A stretch of DNA of 64,000 nt. It comes from Branchiostoma floridae (lineage: Eukaryota; Chordata; Leptocardii; Amphioxiformes; Branchiostomatidae). Location: positions 8,098,758 through 8,162,757 of the forward strand of contig NC_049990.1 of assembly GCF_000003815.2 (NCBI RefSeq). Reading direction: 5' to 3'. A program made the translations under genes and the position numbers. The notes under the pieces were generated by a model that ran no database searches, was not told the origin of the DNA, and saw only the letters and a list, made by a program, of their open reading frames with translations. Below are positions 45,101-57,080 of this stretch, piece by piece (positions within the stretch are counted from its first letter, which is position 1; each line of letters opens with the position of its first letter).

Positions 45101-48100
45101 GGTTGTCTCCAGAACCCATCTCTCTGTCCCGGGGTGGAAATTTGCTTGTTGGGACAGACGAGAACCTCACCCCGTTCATATAAAAATCTGAAAATCAAAA
45201 ATTATTGGTACCAAAATTTCAATTGAATAAAATTTTGCCTTTTTCTGTGCAATCCTTCAACAATGAACCATGGTTAAAGGTTTTTAACGCCTGGCTGCAA
45301 TAAACTCTCCTCCCCAAATGAGAGAGAGGAACAGAACTTTCCAGAGCAGCCTTGCAACCGAGTACTTCACCTATTTAGTCAATGTTTCTGACTTAGAAAA
45401 AAAAGAATTACTGCTACAGTGAGCATACAGTGTAGTTCACTACTAAAAGTTCAAACTTGTCAAAAAAAAATCTTAATCTGGAGGCAGCCCTGAATGGGAT
45501 TGACTTGAAACAAAAGACAAAGGTTCACAAAATAAAACCGCTGCAAACTCAAGATTTACAGCATCACATTACAAGATTTACAGCATCACATTAGCACATA
45601 CCTGACGTGATCATGGCGCTTCCCTGCAATGGGTACCCGAAGCTGCACCTGGGTCCACTTGACTTTATCCATCACCCTCTTGTGCTTGCGCAGCACCTTT
45701 GCGTTCTTCTTTTCCAGCCTAAGCAGCTCCTTATAGAGTCCGCTGTAGGAAAAACAGAAAAAACCTTCACTGCAAGAACCCGTTTAGCCACTTCCACGGA
45801 AGCAAATCATCCTTTTTTCCTCCACAATCCTCCTTCTAGGAGGAAGTTCCACGCTCAGAGCTTTTTTCCAAGAATAACTTCGCTATGGAATGAGCTTCCA
45901 CGGACCTGCTTTCCCATGGGATACAATCTACAACACACATCTTTCTTCACTATACAGTATTGTAACCCAAAACGTCTAAGTGGCTCCAACAGCCTTGTTT
46001 TGCGGTGAACTTTAAGTAAATAAAAAAAAAAATTGTAGTAAATGCTGTGGGTAGCGTGCATAGGCCCTGCTGTGAGTTCAATTCTGCCTTGGCGCTCACC
46101 TGACATGTACCCTACAGGAAAGAGTTGCGGTCCTTAAGCTAAGGGCACAACCCTAAACTCCGTCCTAACGGCTGCAGCCCTCACCAGAAGTGTGCATGTC
46201 GGGTAAGCAACAACCACGAAGATTAGAACTCCCAACCTCATGATCCAGAGGCAGGGTTGCTAACCACTAGACTATGTATATTATGCTACTTGAACTCCTT
46301 ATGATGAGGAATGGCACAATTTAGACTCGATGCTACAGACAGATTTGCATATATTTTTAGATGCCACAGCTCCCATAGTGCAAAGATAGGCAAATATATG
46401 AAAGACTGCTTTGCTATTGAGAAAAAATAATGAAAATCATGATTAGCCCAACTCGATTGTAACACTACTAGTATATCAAAGACTTGTATTAGCCCTTCTT
46501 GTTATGTTAATTAGGATGTTAAGTCTTATTGTATAGACCTATTTTGTACTTTGTGTAATAGTCGTTGCCATACATTGTACCATGTACAAATGTCGAGCAA
46601 TAAAGTTCATCATCATCATTGTTGCACATCAGATATACTCACCTGCTGGCCTTGTCCACTTTCTTCATCTCCTTCCTCCTCTGCACCAGGGAGGCCAACA
46701 CATCACCCTGTGCCTTTTACAAGGAGAAAGGAAAAAAATGTATCATTAGCAAACATCATAGTTGAGGACTAATGCCTCAAGTAGAGTAGAACTATGTCTT
46801 TTAAATGGGCTGTAAGTAATGGAAATAGTCATTTTGGGCCAATAATCATTTTCTGTAACTCATTTTCCCCTCATTTCTCTTTGGTAAAGAAATGATAACT
46901 GTTTAGTAGCAACTTTGTCACCACCATACATATACCAACTTGATGTATATTTTGAACTTCTTTAAGTTAACTGTTTTTTTTATTTTTGAAAAATCATTCT
47001 ACTTTCATGGACAACATTACTCTTTGTAACAGCCTGATGATGCCATACACCACAGTCACCCATTTAAGAGAAAATCAGCATGATAAAGTAAAGGTTCTGT
47101 TACCTCACTGCCTTTCTTAATCGGCACAATGCTGGCAAGCTTCTCATGCGGCTTCAAGGAGATGTAGTCGCTCATACTGGGCACGTGGTTCAGAGACAGC
47201 CGCCTCTGTCCAGGGGATGATCGCAGCTCGGTAGTCTTATCGAGAAACTCCTGCGCATCATAGTACGCGTCCTCGATGACCTCATCCGAGGCATCATAGA
47301 ACACCTCCTTCTCAACTGTCTTCACATTGGTCTGCTCAGCAAGGCTTGGCTGGAGAATGATTACATTAAAGCTTAAAATCAGCACCTCATGAAAGAAAAC
47401 ATAATACCTGTGTAACTGGGTAAAATTTCTTCTGGACAACTAAAGAACCAATCTAAAGTAAAACTTGGAATGTATATTGCAAGTAAGGCTGGTAAATATT
47501 CCAGTCCTCCTTGAGCATACTGTCTAGTGCTAAATGTACCTTGATTCAAATAAAAGCCTATTAGTAACAGTTCACATTATCAAGATTTACAAGAACATAA
47601 AGTGACATACCTCTAGCCTAGTACAATCTGCCGAAGTGACCGCTGGCTCAATACTTTCGTTCACTCCGTGGTTTGACTAAGCAAGCAAAAGTATTGAGCC
47701 AGCGGTCCCTATGGAGGATGGTACTCAGGCTAGCATACTTTGTAAATTGTGCAACGTTAGGCAGCAAGTTAGGGTTGGGTTGGTAAATCTTACTGTTTAA
47801 TGCTGCTGTCTGTTTCTAAGCTACAATCAATATTATAATCAGACCAACACTGAATGAGAAGTAGCTACCTTGGCCTTCACATCTTTAGTCCTATCTCCAG
47901 CTCCACTTATCAGCTCCGCTGACTGTGCCACCAGGGGCACCCTCTTCCAGAACCTCTGCATAAAGAACAAAATAGTATTTAAAATCACTTCAATAATGCA
48001 CTCATTTATCATACATAAAAATGTCATACATAAATGTCGTCTGTGAAATTATAAATGTAAGATCAAACATAATTCTGAATAAAGTTTCAAACGTCAAAAT

Positions 48101-48376
48101 GTCATACAAAATATCATGAATTAAAGATCGAACATAATTTTGAATAAATTTTCAACTACAAATTATGCAAGATACTAGTATGCTAAATATTGATTGATAT
48201 TCCAGAAGATATAAAATGCTACAGATTCTTAAGAAACTTTGAAGTAAACTTACGGAGAAACTGATGCCCTTCCTCCACTGCTCGCTGTACCCAGCCGGTC
48301 GAGAGGCGGGGACGCGGGGCAAGCTCGAGCGTCCGGCCTCCGACTGGGCCTTCCTCATTTTGCTGACTGTATCCAT
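42117..48376 (-). CDS. Array gene copy D: unrecognised protein with FFAT-like motifs and four cassettes
   Basis: Eleven coding exons: 48254-48376, 47869-47955, 47104-47349, 46643-46713, 45602-45742, 44818-45048, 44207-44425, 43758-43976, 43298-43525, 42896-43079, 42117-42344. Borders are GT-AG and the frame is intact, giving 658 aa. The FFAT-like pair is VFYDASD and AYYDAQE. Exon 10 starts with an altered GMDMDMADDAN stretch where the others read DVGMGVADDAN. Exon 2 has TKDVKAK instead of TKDGKAK, and exon 3 starts PSLAEQ instead of PSPAEQ. A LINE fragment sits 16 bases upstream of the exon 5 acceptor. Function is unknown. Confidence 0.85.
44514..44624. mobile_element. Palindromic MITE in the exon 6-7 intron, copy D
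   Basis: Orthologue of 8504-8614 with a nearly perfect foldback. Confidence 0.75.
45758..46030 (+). mobile_element. 5'-truncated non-LTR retrotransposon 3' end, specific to copy D
   Basis: The plus strand encodes a C-terminal reverse-transcriptase tail with the hallmark FFPRITSLWNELP, followed by about 35 residues, a stop, and an A-rich end (taaataaaaaaaaaaa). The other four copies read aaaaacagattatttgtagt at this site. The insertion removed about six bases and left no clear target duplication. Confidence 0.8.
47613..47733. mobile_element. Palindromic MITE in the exon 2-3 intron, copy D
   Basis: Orthologue of 11662-11782, 121 bp. Confidence 0.75.
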
Positions 48377-48508
48377 GGTTCAATGAATCAACTACAACGA
48401 AATAGAAAAAATTTGATCACAAGAATACAAGGGCATACAGCTACGGACAGATAAAAAAAGGGGTTATAAAAAGGCAAGATGTTTCTCTAAATAGTACAAA
48501 CTACAAAT

Positions 48509-48720
48509 TACTGTAAATGCAGAAACTTTCGCGGTGGTTTCATGTTCGCGGTTTTTGTGGTGGCCGCTTCACCACGAACTTGAAACCACCATGAACATTT
48601 TTCCATGGCAATATGAGACTACAGTGCATGGTTGCTTAAAACCATGCGAAAACTTCGGAAAAGTCCTTTTTCCGGCTACCGCAAAATTAAATCCCTGCAA
48701 ACTTAAATGCATTTACTGTA
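48509..48720. mobile_element. TA-flanked MITE, copy D
   Basis: Orthologue of 12562-12776 with a 3-bp deletion. Confidence 0.7.
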
Positions 48721-48757
48721 CTTGACAGGAACTGCAGAAATCAAAGCTTAAATAGGT

Positions 48758-48857
48758 NNNNNNNNNNNNNNNNNNNNNNNNNNNNNNNNNNNNNNNNNNN
48801 NNNNNNNNNNNNNNNNNNNNNNNNNNNNNNNNNNNNNNNNNNNNNNNNNNNNNNNNN
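48758..48857. other. Assembly gap (100 N)
   Basis: Lies in the 5' UTR intron of copy D. The matching interval in copy A (12814-13112) is 299 bp, so the real gap is probably about 300 bp and contains the tRNA-like repeat. Confidence 0.95.
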
Positions 48858-50116
48858 AAAATCGTCTTGACTGGAACATCCAGTCATTATAACACACACA
48901 AAAATATTTTTTATGGATACAAGTGTCCTATCCGCTATCGATACTGCCAAAAAAATGTTATGTAGAGAAACATCCTGTCATCAGCCTCGCCGATAGAAAA
49001 CAGACACGCCCCCCTCCCCACACAGCGCCTAACAGAGTCGTCCTCGTTTCTACATCGTGTACTAGAAACATTTTCCCTCAGCTCCGGTACTGCGTAGCAT
49101 CTCTCCATGTGTTGCCAGGGTGTTATCATGAGGGACATCATCTCCTTGTGGTGTTCAGGGCAATCTCTTAGAGGTGGCGAGCCAGTTTTCCCCCCGAAAA
49201 CGTCCTGAACTTTCGCACTGCACAGCGCGTGTTGAGTTCTAACCCGTGACCCCTGTCCTTGGGTACTTTGGACTGTTACATTTTAGAGAGGGAGGCAAAA
49301 TTTAGACGTCCACCTCAGAATTACCGTTTCGGTACTTTCTTTCATTCATACGTATTTCTTTGGTTCCAAAAGTTTTATCTAATTCCGTAAATTTAAGTTT
49401 TTTACTCTACTCTTAGGTTGAAAGTAGGCCTCGCTCACTGTTTAGCTACGTTCACCCCTCTCTTACTAAGTTGTGATCAACAAACATTACGGTAACTTCT
49501 AACGTTACTCACTAACTTAAAAGTCGTGTTTAGTTTCTTATAACAATCAAGACTGCAATCTTTGGAGCCGCCGTCTCCTACTACAGGTCTGAGACGTCAA
49601 ATTCATCTTGCCCCAATCAATGTTGCTAGCCTTTGTGACATCGGAAACTTTTCAAGAGCCAGTGGAGGGTTTCAGTAACATCACCCGAACCAAAAATAAA
49701 GTTCAAGATAACGTTAACTGTTGAACAAGAACAATTTGACAAGAAGTCTACTTTGTTTAGTCCATTTCACCCAAGTTTCAGTAACTTGAGTGAGTTTGGA
49801 AAGTTTAACGTCAAGGACTGAAAGGACCTCCTTGGTTACGACGACGATCTGGAGATGAGACACCTTTTTCATGACAACAGTCACTGATTTTGCGGCTGGA
49901 AACAACGTCTAGTCTATCATAACAAAAATAAGTCCTCATTGAGAAAATCCTACCTTTAAATGCAGTCTGACGACGCAAGAAAACCTCGAAAATAACGCTA
50001 CCAAGAGAAAGTGCGTAAAAACACGACCACTTAGTAACTCTCGTTCGAAGTAGAATGCACTGGGGGCATTGTGACGTTTTTGCATTGTTGCGCGGATTTT
50101 ATGTCACAATGAGTGA

Positions 50117-50362
50117 TTCGGAAGTGACTCTATGACGGTGATATTTCCCAGAAAGCAATGCGGGGCTAGCTTGATCTATGTTACAACAAGGACGTTACAT
50201 CACGTCCTTGGTTACAATCAGTGTTGTTCAGCAAGACTTTCCAGTTTTTTTTGCTTTTTTTTTCCGTAAAGATAACGTTATGACTCATCCCTTTATATCT
50301 TCTACAATCCCATGGCCCATTACAGAGCCAATTGTTGCTCTTTACGGTGAGATAGTGGGCGA
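50117..50362 (-). promoter_or_regulatory. Candidate promoter block, copy D
   Basis: Like copy A: TATAAAGG on the minus strand at 50290-50297 and tgactca at 50281-50287. The tgatgtcatca palindrome is removed by a small deletion (tgatatttccc). It also has a local insertion carrying the inverted repeat aaggacgt / acgtcctt near 50190. Confidence 0.45.
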
Positions 50363-52222
50363 CAGAAATATGACGAAAGGGTCTCGAGGGACTAGGGTTT
50401 GAGTTCAAATTTCTCATAATCTGCTGCAAACACACGTACGATTGATACTAGCATGGCTCAAAAGCGTAAGAAGTCAGAGAAGTGATGTGTTCTTGGTGCA
50501 AATTGGTTTTGGGCCCGAGAATCACTTCCTTGTATATCTACGTCAGTGTTGAAATTGATTCGCCCGTTGACCCAGAGTCACCGTCCATATGCGTTCTGTG
50601 AGCCGTGTTGCTATGCCTAGCGCGTCGGGTTATTGTAAAAATCTCAGTGTTGTACTCAGCCCGAATGAGTCCTTACGGTATGTCCGATATAAAACGGTAT
50701 AGTAAAGCCGCGATGCGTTATATCAGCCTGAAAAATGGTTCCCCGTTCTTGGAAGGGGTTTAATAAATCACGAGGAACTATTTTTGAAAGCTGGACCACA
50801 GTTAGAAGTCATGTAATTACGCCTGAAAGTTGACCAATTTTCAGGGTTTTAGCGGTGCGTTTCGCTATTGTATTAGAGATGAGTTACGCACTGCATGGGG
50901 TTTTCCGATATACCGGGTTATACTTAGGACAAGGATCAACTGCTTCCGTGTCAACCATACCAATAGTGTAGTGTTGTTGCACTATCACCTAAGTCGGTGA
51001 TATGGCAGTCACTTTAACACATTTAATGGATTACTGTACTCTTGCGGTTGTTTTTCAGATCATACTACAATATAGAGGCTTTTCGTTATGAGGGAGGTTT
51101 ATACGGAATACGGATAGACCAGTGCCATACTACAGGTGTGTAAAAAAAAGTGACAGTCTGTGCCAATGTCGAAGCTTTCCCGGCTATCAAGGCAAGTTTA
51201 TACGGAAGGAACAGAGACTTTCTACAATAAAGATTAGCACAGTTCTTGTCCTGTCGAGATTTTACGTTACTAAGGGAAGTGTATTCAGATACAAATGTGC
51301 CATACTAGTGACGTGTGTCAAAAAAAATAATTGACACAGTTGTGCCAATGCCGAAGATTCGCGTTCTTAAGACAGGCTTGTATGGATCAAACAGAGACTT
51401 TCTACATGTGTATCATATAGAATGAAACTGTTCTTGTCCTGTCGGGATTTTACGTTTTTGAGGGAGGTTTATGCGGATAGAACAGTGCCATACTACAGGT
51501 GTATCAAATATTTGACAGATTTGTGCGAATGCCGAACATTTGCGTTCTGAAGGGAGGTTTATACGGATGAAACAGAAACTTTCTACATGTGTATCATATA
51601 GAATGACACTTTTGTCCTGTTGAGATGTTACGTTATTAAGGGAGTTTTATACGGATAGAACAGTGCCATGCTACAGGTGTGTCAAAACAAATTGACACAG
51701 TTGCGCCAATGCCGAAAATTTCCGTTCTTAAGAGAGGTTTGTACGGATGAAACAGAGACTATTCACATGTGTATCATATAGAATGACACTGTTCTTTTCC
51801 TGTCGGGATTTTACGTTTTTGAGGAAGGTTTGTTCAAATAGAACAGTGCCATACTACAGCTGTGTCAAACAAATTGACACAGTTGCGCCAATGGCGAAGA
51901 TTTCCGTTCTTAAGAGATGTTTGTACGGATGAAACAGAGACTTTCTACATGTGTATCATATCAAAATTTTTCGACACCAACTTGGGAAATGGTTAACACC
52001 ATCAATTTCGACTTTGGATACAAAAAGTAAAGTCGTATCTCAAAATAAATCCCCCACCCCACTCAAAAAAACTAATTTGTATTATATGCTATAGGGAACA
52101 GCCATGTAACTGCCGAACAACGTGTGCAAGGACTACCAAACTTGTTGACTTCTCCTTAAATTTACTTGGCAACAAGCTTAAGATAATAAAATACGTTTAT
52201 GATATTTTGTGTTGCCAAATTC

Positions 52223-54372
52223 AGTTAGAACCGGTTTGAAGTTAGAACCAGTTAGAACCGGTTTGAACCAGTGATAACCAGTGATAACCAGTTTGAACCG
52301 GTCAGAACCAGTAAAAACCGGTCAGAACCGGTCAGAACCAGTTTGAACCAGTAAGAACCGGTCAGAACCAGTTTGAACCGGTCAGAACCAGTTTGAACCG
52401 GTCAGAACCAGTTAGAACCGGTGTGACAGCGTTTTCGCCCCCCCCCCCCCCGTGATCTCGCCCCCCCGGGGGCGAAATCACTAGCGATCTCGCCCCCCGG
52501 GGCGAAATCACTAGCGATCTCGCCCTCCCCGGCTAGTGATCTCGCCCCCCTACCTCGCCCCCCTTTAGCGATTTCGCCCCCCCCAAAAAAAAACGGGCTT
52601 ACATGACATTTTAGAAGTTGATTGGTATAAATCACAAAATGCAGTTTCAAAATGATATAAGTACACGAGTTTGATACATAACTCCATTCATAGTATCAAT
52701 ATTAACGTAATTACATGGTAATAAGATAGTTGAACTTGTTTCAGACAAGGAGGGTTGGGTCCCTTGTATTCCCATTATTGCATATACCCGAGTCTTGACA
52801 TAAGATGTATTTCATTGTATTCACCTGTCCTCAAGCAACCTATATATCTCCAATATGAAGTCTCTACCATGAAGTGACCACAAAAGAACTATGTAATGTC
52901 TTTATTAATTATGCAAGTATTAGGTATTAATTAGAATAACGCACATTTTGGTATATGCACCTGGCCAAGGGATATCTTCACCTCCAACATGACTGTTTTT
53001 TCTAGTATTTAGGAACTGATGCATTTACCCGTGTTTCTTAAGACTGGTACTTTAGCAGTGTTTGTGTAGCATTTAGCAACAGCTATATCAACTTGCGAGT
53101 AGATAGTGTTTATAATGAGAAACTATTATTCACGTGTCTTTTTGTTAGTGCTTTGGAAATGTTTCCAGCACAAGAAAGAAAACACTGTGACAAATTGAAA
53201 ACATATAGCTGACGTATTCCGTACCATAGACGATGTTGATTTATACGTTCGCAGTAGCACTGTATTTATGCCACCTCAGCTGCAAAAATTGTCTTTTTCA
53301 TTTCAATGTCATGTTTGCACCGAACAATATGGTATCGACTTTCGAGGTATGACATCTTACGGTACGGTAATAAGGTGCAATATAGGTACCAGGTAACACA
53401 CCATATACGTTACTCCCCAGGTACAGTATAGTACCAGGTAGCGCACCTGTAATATGTAGTAACCAGCTGCTCTTGGGGGGGGGGGGGGGGCAAAAACCCT
53501 AAAGGGGGGCGAAAACGCTAGTGATCTCCCCCCCCGGGGGGGGGGGCGAAATCGCTGTCACACCGGTCAGAACCGGTCAGAACCAGTTTGAACCGGTCTG
53601 AACCAGTTACAACCGGTCAGAACCAGTTAGAACCGGTCAAAACCGGCCTGAACCAGTTATAACCGGTCAGAACCGGTCAGAACCGGTTAGAACCGGACAG
53701 AATCAGTTTGAACCGGCTTGAACCAGTTAGAACCGGTTTGAATCAGTTAGAACCGGTTTGAACCAGTTCGAACTGGTCAGAACCAGTTAGAAGAGGACAG
53801 AATCAGTTTGAACCGGTTTGAACCAGTAAGAACCGGTTTGAACCAGTTAGAACTGGTTTGAACCAGTTTGAACCAGTCAGAACCGGTTTGAACCGTCAGA
53901 ACCAGTTTGAACCGGTCAGAACCAGTTTGAACCGGTCAGACCAGTCAGGACCAGTTTGAACTGGTCAGAGCCGGTTTGAACCGGTCAGAACCAGTTAGAG
54001 CCAGTTAGATTCGGTTTGAACCGGTTTGAACCAGTTAGAATCGGTTAGAACCGGTCAGAACCAGTTAGAACCGGTTAGAACCGGTCAGAACCGGTCAGAA
54101 CCAGTTACAACCGGTCAGAACCAGTCAAAACCAGTTTGAATCGGTCAGAACCAGTTAGAACCGGTCTGAACCAGTTTGAACCGGTCAGAACCGGTTTGAA
54201 CCGGTCAAAACCAGTTTGAGCCAGTCAGAACCAGTTTGAACCGGTCAGAACCGGTTAGAACCGGTCAGAACCGGTCAGAACCAGTTAGAACCAGTCAGAA
54301 CCGGTTTGAACTAGTTAGAACCGGTTTGAACCAGTTAGAACCGGCCAGAACCAGTTTGAACCGGTTTGAACT
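52223..54372 (+). repeat. 10-bp minisatellite of L2, interrupted by an insertion
   Basis: Same gaaccRgtYWg units as 16417-17328, split at 52423-53561 by the GC-rich element. The two parts total about 1.0 kb against 0.9 kb in L1, so the arrays have also changed in length. Confidence 0.9.
52423..53561. mobile_element. GC-rich foldback transposon-like element in the minisatellite
   Basis: About 1.14 kb, with inverted ends gtgacagcg...tttcgccccc and gggggcgaaatcgctgtcac. Long C and G runs (14-17 bases) lie near the ends, with repeated gcgaaatcactagcgatctc palindromic units inside the left end. The 700-bp core is ordinary AT-rich sequence without a supported gene. It is absent from L1, so insertion followed duplication. 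Target duplication cannot be judged because the target is itself a tandem repeat (accggt on both sides). Confidence 0.7.
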
Positions 54373-55374
54373 AGGGGGGTCGATAAATGGCAAAGTTAAA
54401 CTTTTTCGACACCCACTTTTTGGTTACTTTTTGGTAGACTTTGGATACAAAAGTAAAGTCGTATCTCAAAATTAACCCCCCATCCCACCCAAAAAAACTA
54501 ATTTGCTTTATATGCAATAGGGAACAGCCATATGGTGATTCATAGGAATACTTGCCGTCATGTAACTGCCGAACGACGTGAGCTAGGACTACCAAACTTG
54601 TTGACTTCTCCTTAAATTTACTTGACAACAAGTTTAAGATAATAAAATAAGTTTATGATATTTTGTGTTGCCATGGCAACAGGTTGCTGACAGGCATAGT
54701 TTACAGAATTCTCTGATTTCGGCGTAAACATTAAGGTTTCATGGTTTTCTTGGTAAACACTCTTGTTTCCAATAGCATAACATTACATAAAATATCATGT
54801 AGCATTCATGATTAAATATTCATAATCTATGCTAATTTGATGACGTAATTGGTCAAAATCCAAGATGGCAGCCCATGTCATAAGCGAAATGGTACAATAG
54901 GTTATTATCACTCGAATTTTGCCACTACTTTGTAGTTTTTACTAAATACTTTCCTATGGATATTTGTAGTCCGTTCTTATTGTATTTTGTGGTTATATGT
55001 CGAAAATAATGCAACTTAAAACATCTAAGTTTGACAATCCAAGATGAGGTTTCTCAAAGGATAGCTAAGATAGATTTCAAATTTGACACCAGTAGTGCCC
55101 ATAATATGCACATTTGTGAAATATGGCACATTACATGTGGTCATTCTTTTAAATCTAGAAGTCTTTGCCATTGCCTACACCTTTTCCTAGTAGTATACAA
55201 TAGATCTATTTTCCATGTAAAATGTTATGTCTTAGTTACTTTTTCTGCTTTCAAAACAGCCACAAACGACATTTTTGCTCCCAAATTGCACATTGAGCCA
55301 AAATCAGAATATAACTTTTCCTGGAAAGGTGTACATGTTATTTGCATCAAAAGTTTTCTGTTTTTTTTTTACTT

Positions 55375-55474
55375 NNNNNNNNNNNNNNNNNNNNNNNNNN
55401 NNNNNNNNNNNNNNNNNNNNNNNNNNNNNNNNNNNNNNNNNNNNNNNNNNNNNNNNNNNNNNNNNNNNNNNNNN
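55375..55474. other. Assembly gap (100 N)
   Basis: In the unique part of L2. The matching interval in L1 (about 18329-18411) is 83 bp, so the gap is close to its nominal size. Confidence 0.95.
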
Positions 55475-56087
55475 GCTATCTCATGTCATTTGTGTGCCAA
55501 ACTCTTGTTGTGTACTACAGGGTCTTACTTTGAAAATGTTTGTACATTTCCAATGTTCTTGTCCTGTTGAGATTTTACGTTATTGAGGGAGGTTTATTCG
55601 GATAGAACAGTGCCATACTACAGGTGTGTCAAAACAAATTGACACAGTTGCCCCAATGCTTAAGATTTGCGTTCTGATGGGAGATTTATACGGATGGAAC
55701 AGTGACTTTCTACATGTGTATCATATAGTATTACACTGTTATTTTCCTGTCGAGATTTTACGTTATTAAGGGAGTTTTATTCGGTTAGAACAGTGCCATA
55801 CTACAGGTGTGTCAAAACAAGTTGACACAGTTGCGCAAATGCCAAAGATTTGCGTTCTTAAGAGAGGTTTGTACGGATGAAACAGAGACTATTCACATGT
55901 ATATCATATAGAATGACACTGTTCTTGTCCTGTCGGGATTTTACGTTATTAAGGGGGGTTTATTCGGATAGAACAGTGCCATTCTACAGGTGTGTCAAAA
56001 CAAATTGACACAGTCGCGCCAATGCCGAAGATTCCGTCTTAAGGGAGGTTTATACGGATGGAACAGCGACTTTCTACATGTGTCATA

Positions 56088-56482
56088 CGAGGGGCATTCA
56101 ATAAGTAATGTCCCTGACCCATTTCCCATAGCAGGAGATTAATGAAACTTGGCACAGTTATTAGTCTTTCTCTACATAGGAAGCACCCAGAGTTATGCAT
56201 TTCTCCCATCATTTGATGTAGCTCTGGACACCGTTCTTGTAGGACATCCCAGTTTGTTCCTCCGACAGATGCCTCATCAATGGCAGAAGAGGGACGACCA
56301 GGTCTGGGAGCTGTTTCCACAGACTTCCGGCCTTGTTTGAATTCAGGATGCCAGCGTTTTACAAGGTCATATGATGGGGCATCATCACCATAAGTTTTTT
56401 TCATTTCATCAAAAGTCCCTTTTGGTGTGCGTCCTTTCAAATACAAAAACCGGATCACTGCGCGACACTAAACTTGCTCCAT
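56088..56482 (-). pseudogene. Mariner transposase remnant
   Basis: On the minus strand from the ATG at 56482 the frame hits a TAG after four codons (MEQV then stop). It continues CRAVIRFLYLKGRTPKGTF, the N-terminal helix-turn-helix of mariner transposases, through APRPGRPSSAID. The catalytic DD(D/E) core is deleted and the frame then runs into the inverted repeat. Not functional. Confidence 0.9.
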
Positions 56483-56665
56483 TTCACACCTGGTCCATTT
56501 CGCACCTGACTCAGTTCAAACACCAGTAAATCAGTAACCATAATTAGTTCAGAGCTGTATTTTGCAACATAACCCATAGAGATATGACTCATTACACATG
56601 CAACATTTCATCTAGATCAGACAACTGGCAGTGGGTCAGGGGCATTACTTATTGAATGCCCCTCG
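56088..56665 (-). mobile_element. Internally deleted mariner element
   Basis: 578 bp with inverted ends cgaggggcattcaataagta and tacttattgaatgcccctcg, flanked by a TA duplication (56086-56087, 56666-56667). It is inserted in a 182-bp satellite monomer; the empty site is intact in L1 near 19490. Confidence 0.92.
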
Positions 56666-56875
56666 TATAGAATGACACTGTTCTTGTCCTGTCGACATTT
56701 TATGTTATTGAGGGAGGTTTATGCGGATTCTATCCGAATAAACCTCCCTTAATAACGTAAAATCCCGACAGGACAAGAACAGTGTAATTCTATATTATAC
56801 ACATGTGAACAGTCTCTGTTTCATCCGTACAAACCTGTCTTAAGAACGGAAATCTTCGGCATTGGCGCGACTAAT

Positions 56876-56992
56876 AGACACACACACACACACACACACA
56901 TACCAAGGACCTCCTTGCACACACATATTGCACACACACACAAACACACACACAAAACACACACACCACCACCACCACCACTACACATACAA
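56876..56992. repeat. CA/TG microsatellite downstream of copy E
   Basis: Same structure as 19692-19812. Confidence 0.85.
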
Positions 56993-57074
56993 AAAACATC
57001 AGACCTTCTGGCAAAGGCAATCAAAGACAGACCAGAGTTTTTTCGTTCCGGGCCATAATACCCTAAAAAATCTC

Positions 57075-57080
57075 TTTATT
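57075..57080 (-). promoter_or_regulatory. Candidate polyadenylation signal, copy E
   Basis: AATAAA on the minus strand, about 1.24 kb after the copy E stop. Confidence 0.5.

Larger units (their letters stand above)
50650..56870. repeat. Composite satellite block L2 (D-E spacer)
   Basis: Near-identical to L1 (14850-19690) in order and sequence: left 182-bp array about 51067-51960, flank repeat 51962-52220, minisatellite 52223-52422 and 53562-54372, second flank repeat 54400-54675, unique segment, right 182-bp array 55555-56870 ending in the same inverted monomer. It differs by three insertions or gaps annotated separately and by fewer monomers in the right array. Confidence 0.8.

Noticed and set aside
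54236..54475. ORF of repeated NRSEPVRTGQNR-type residues
   Set aside because: It is the 10-bp minisatellite read in frame and has no coding features.
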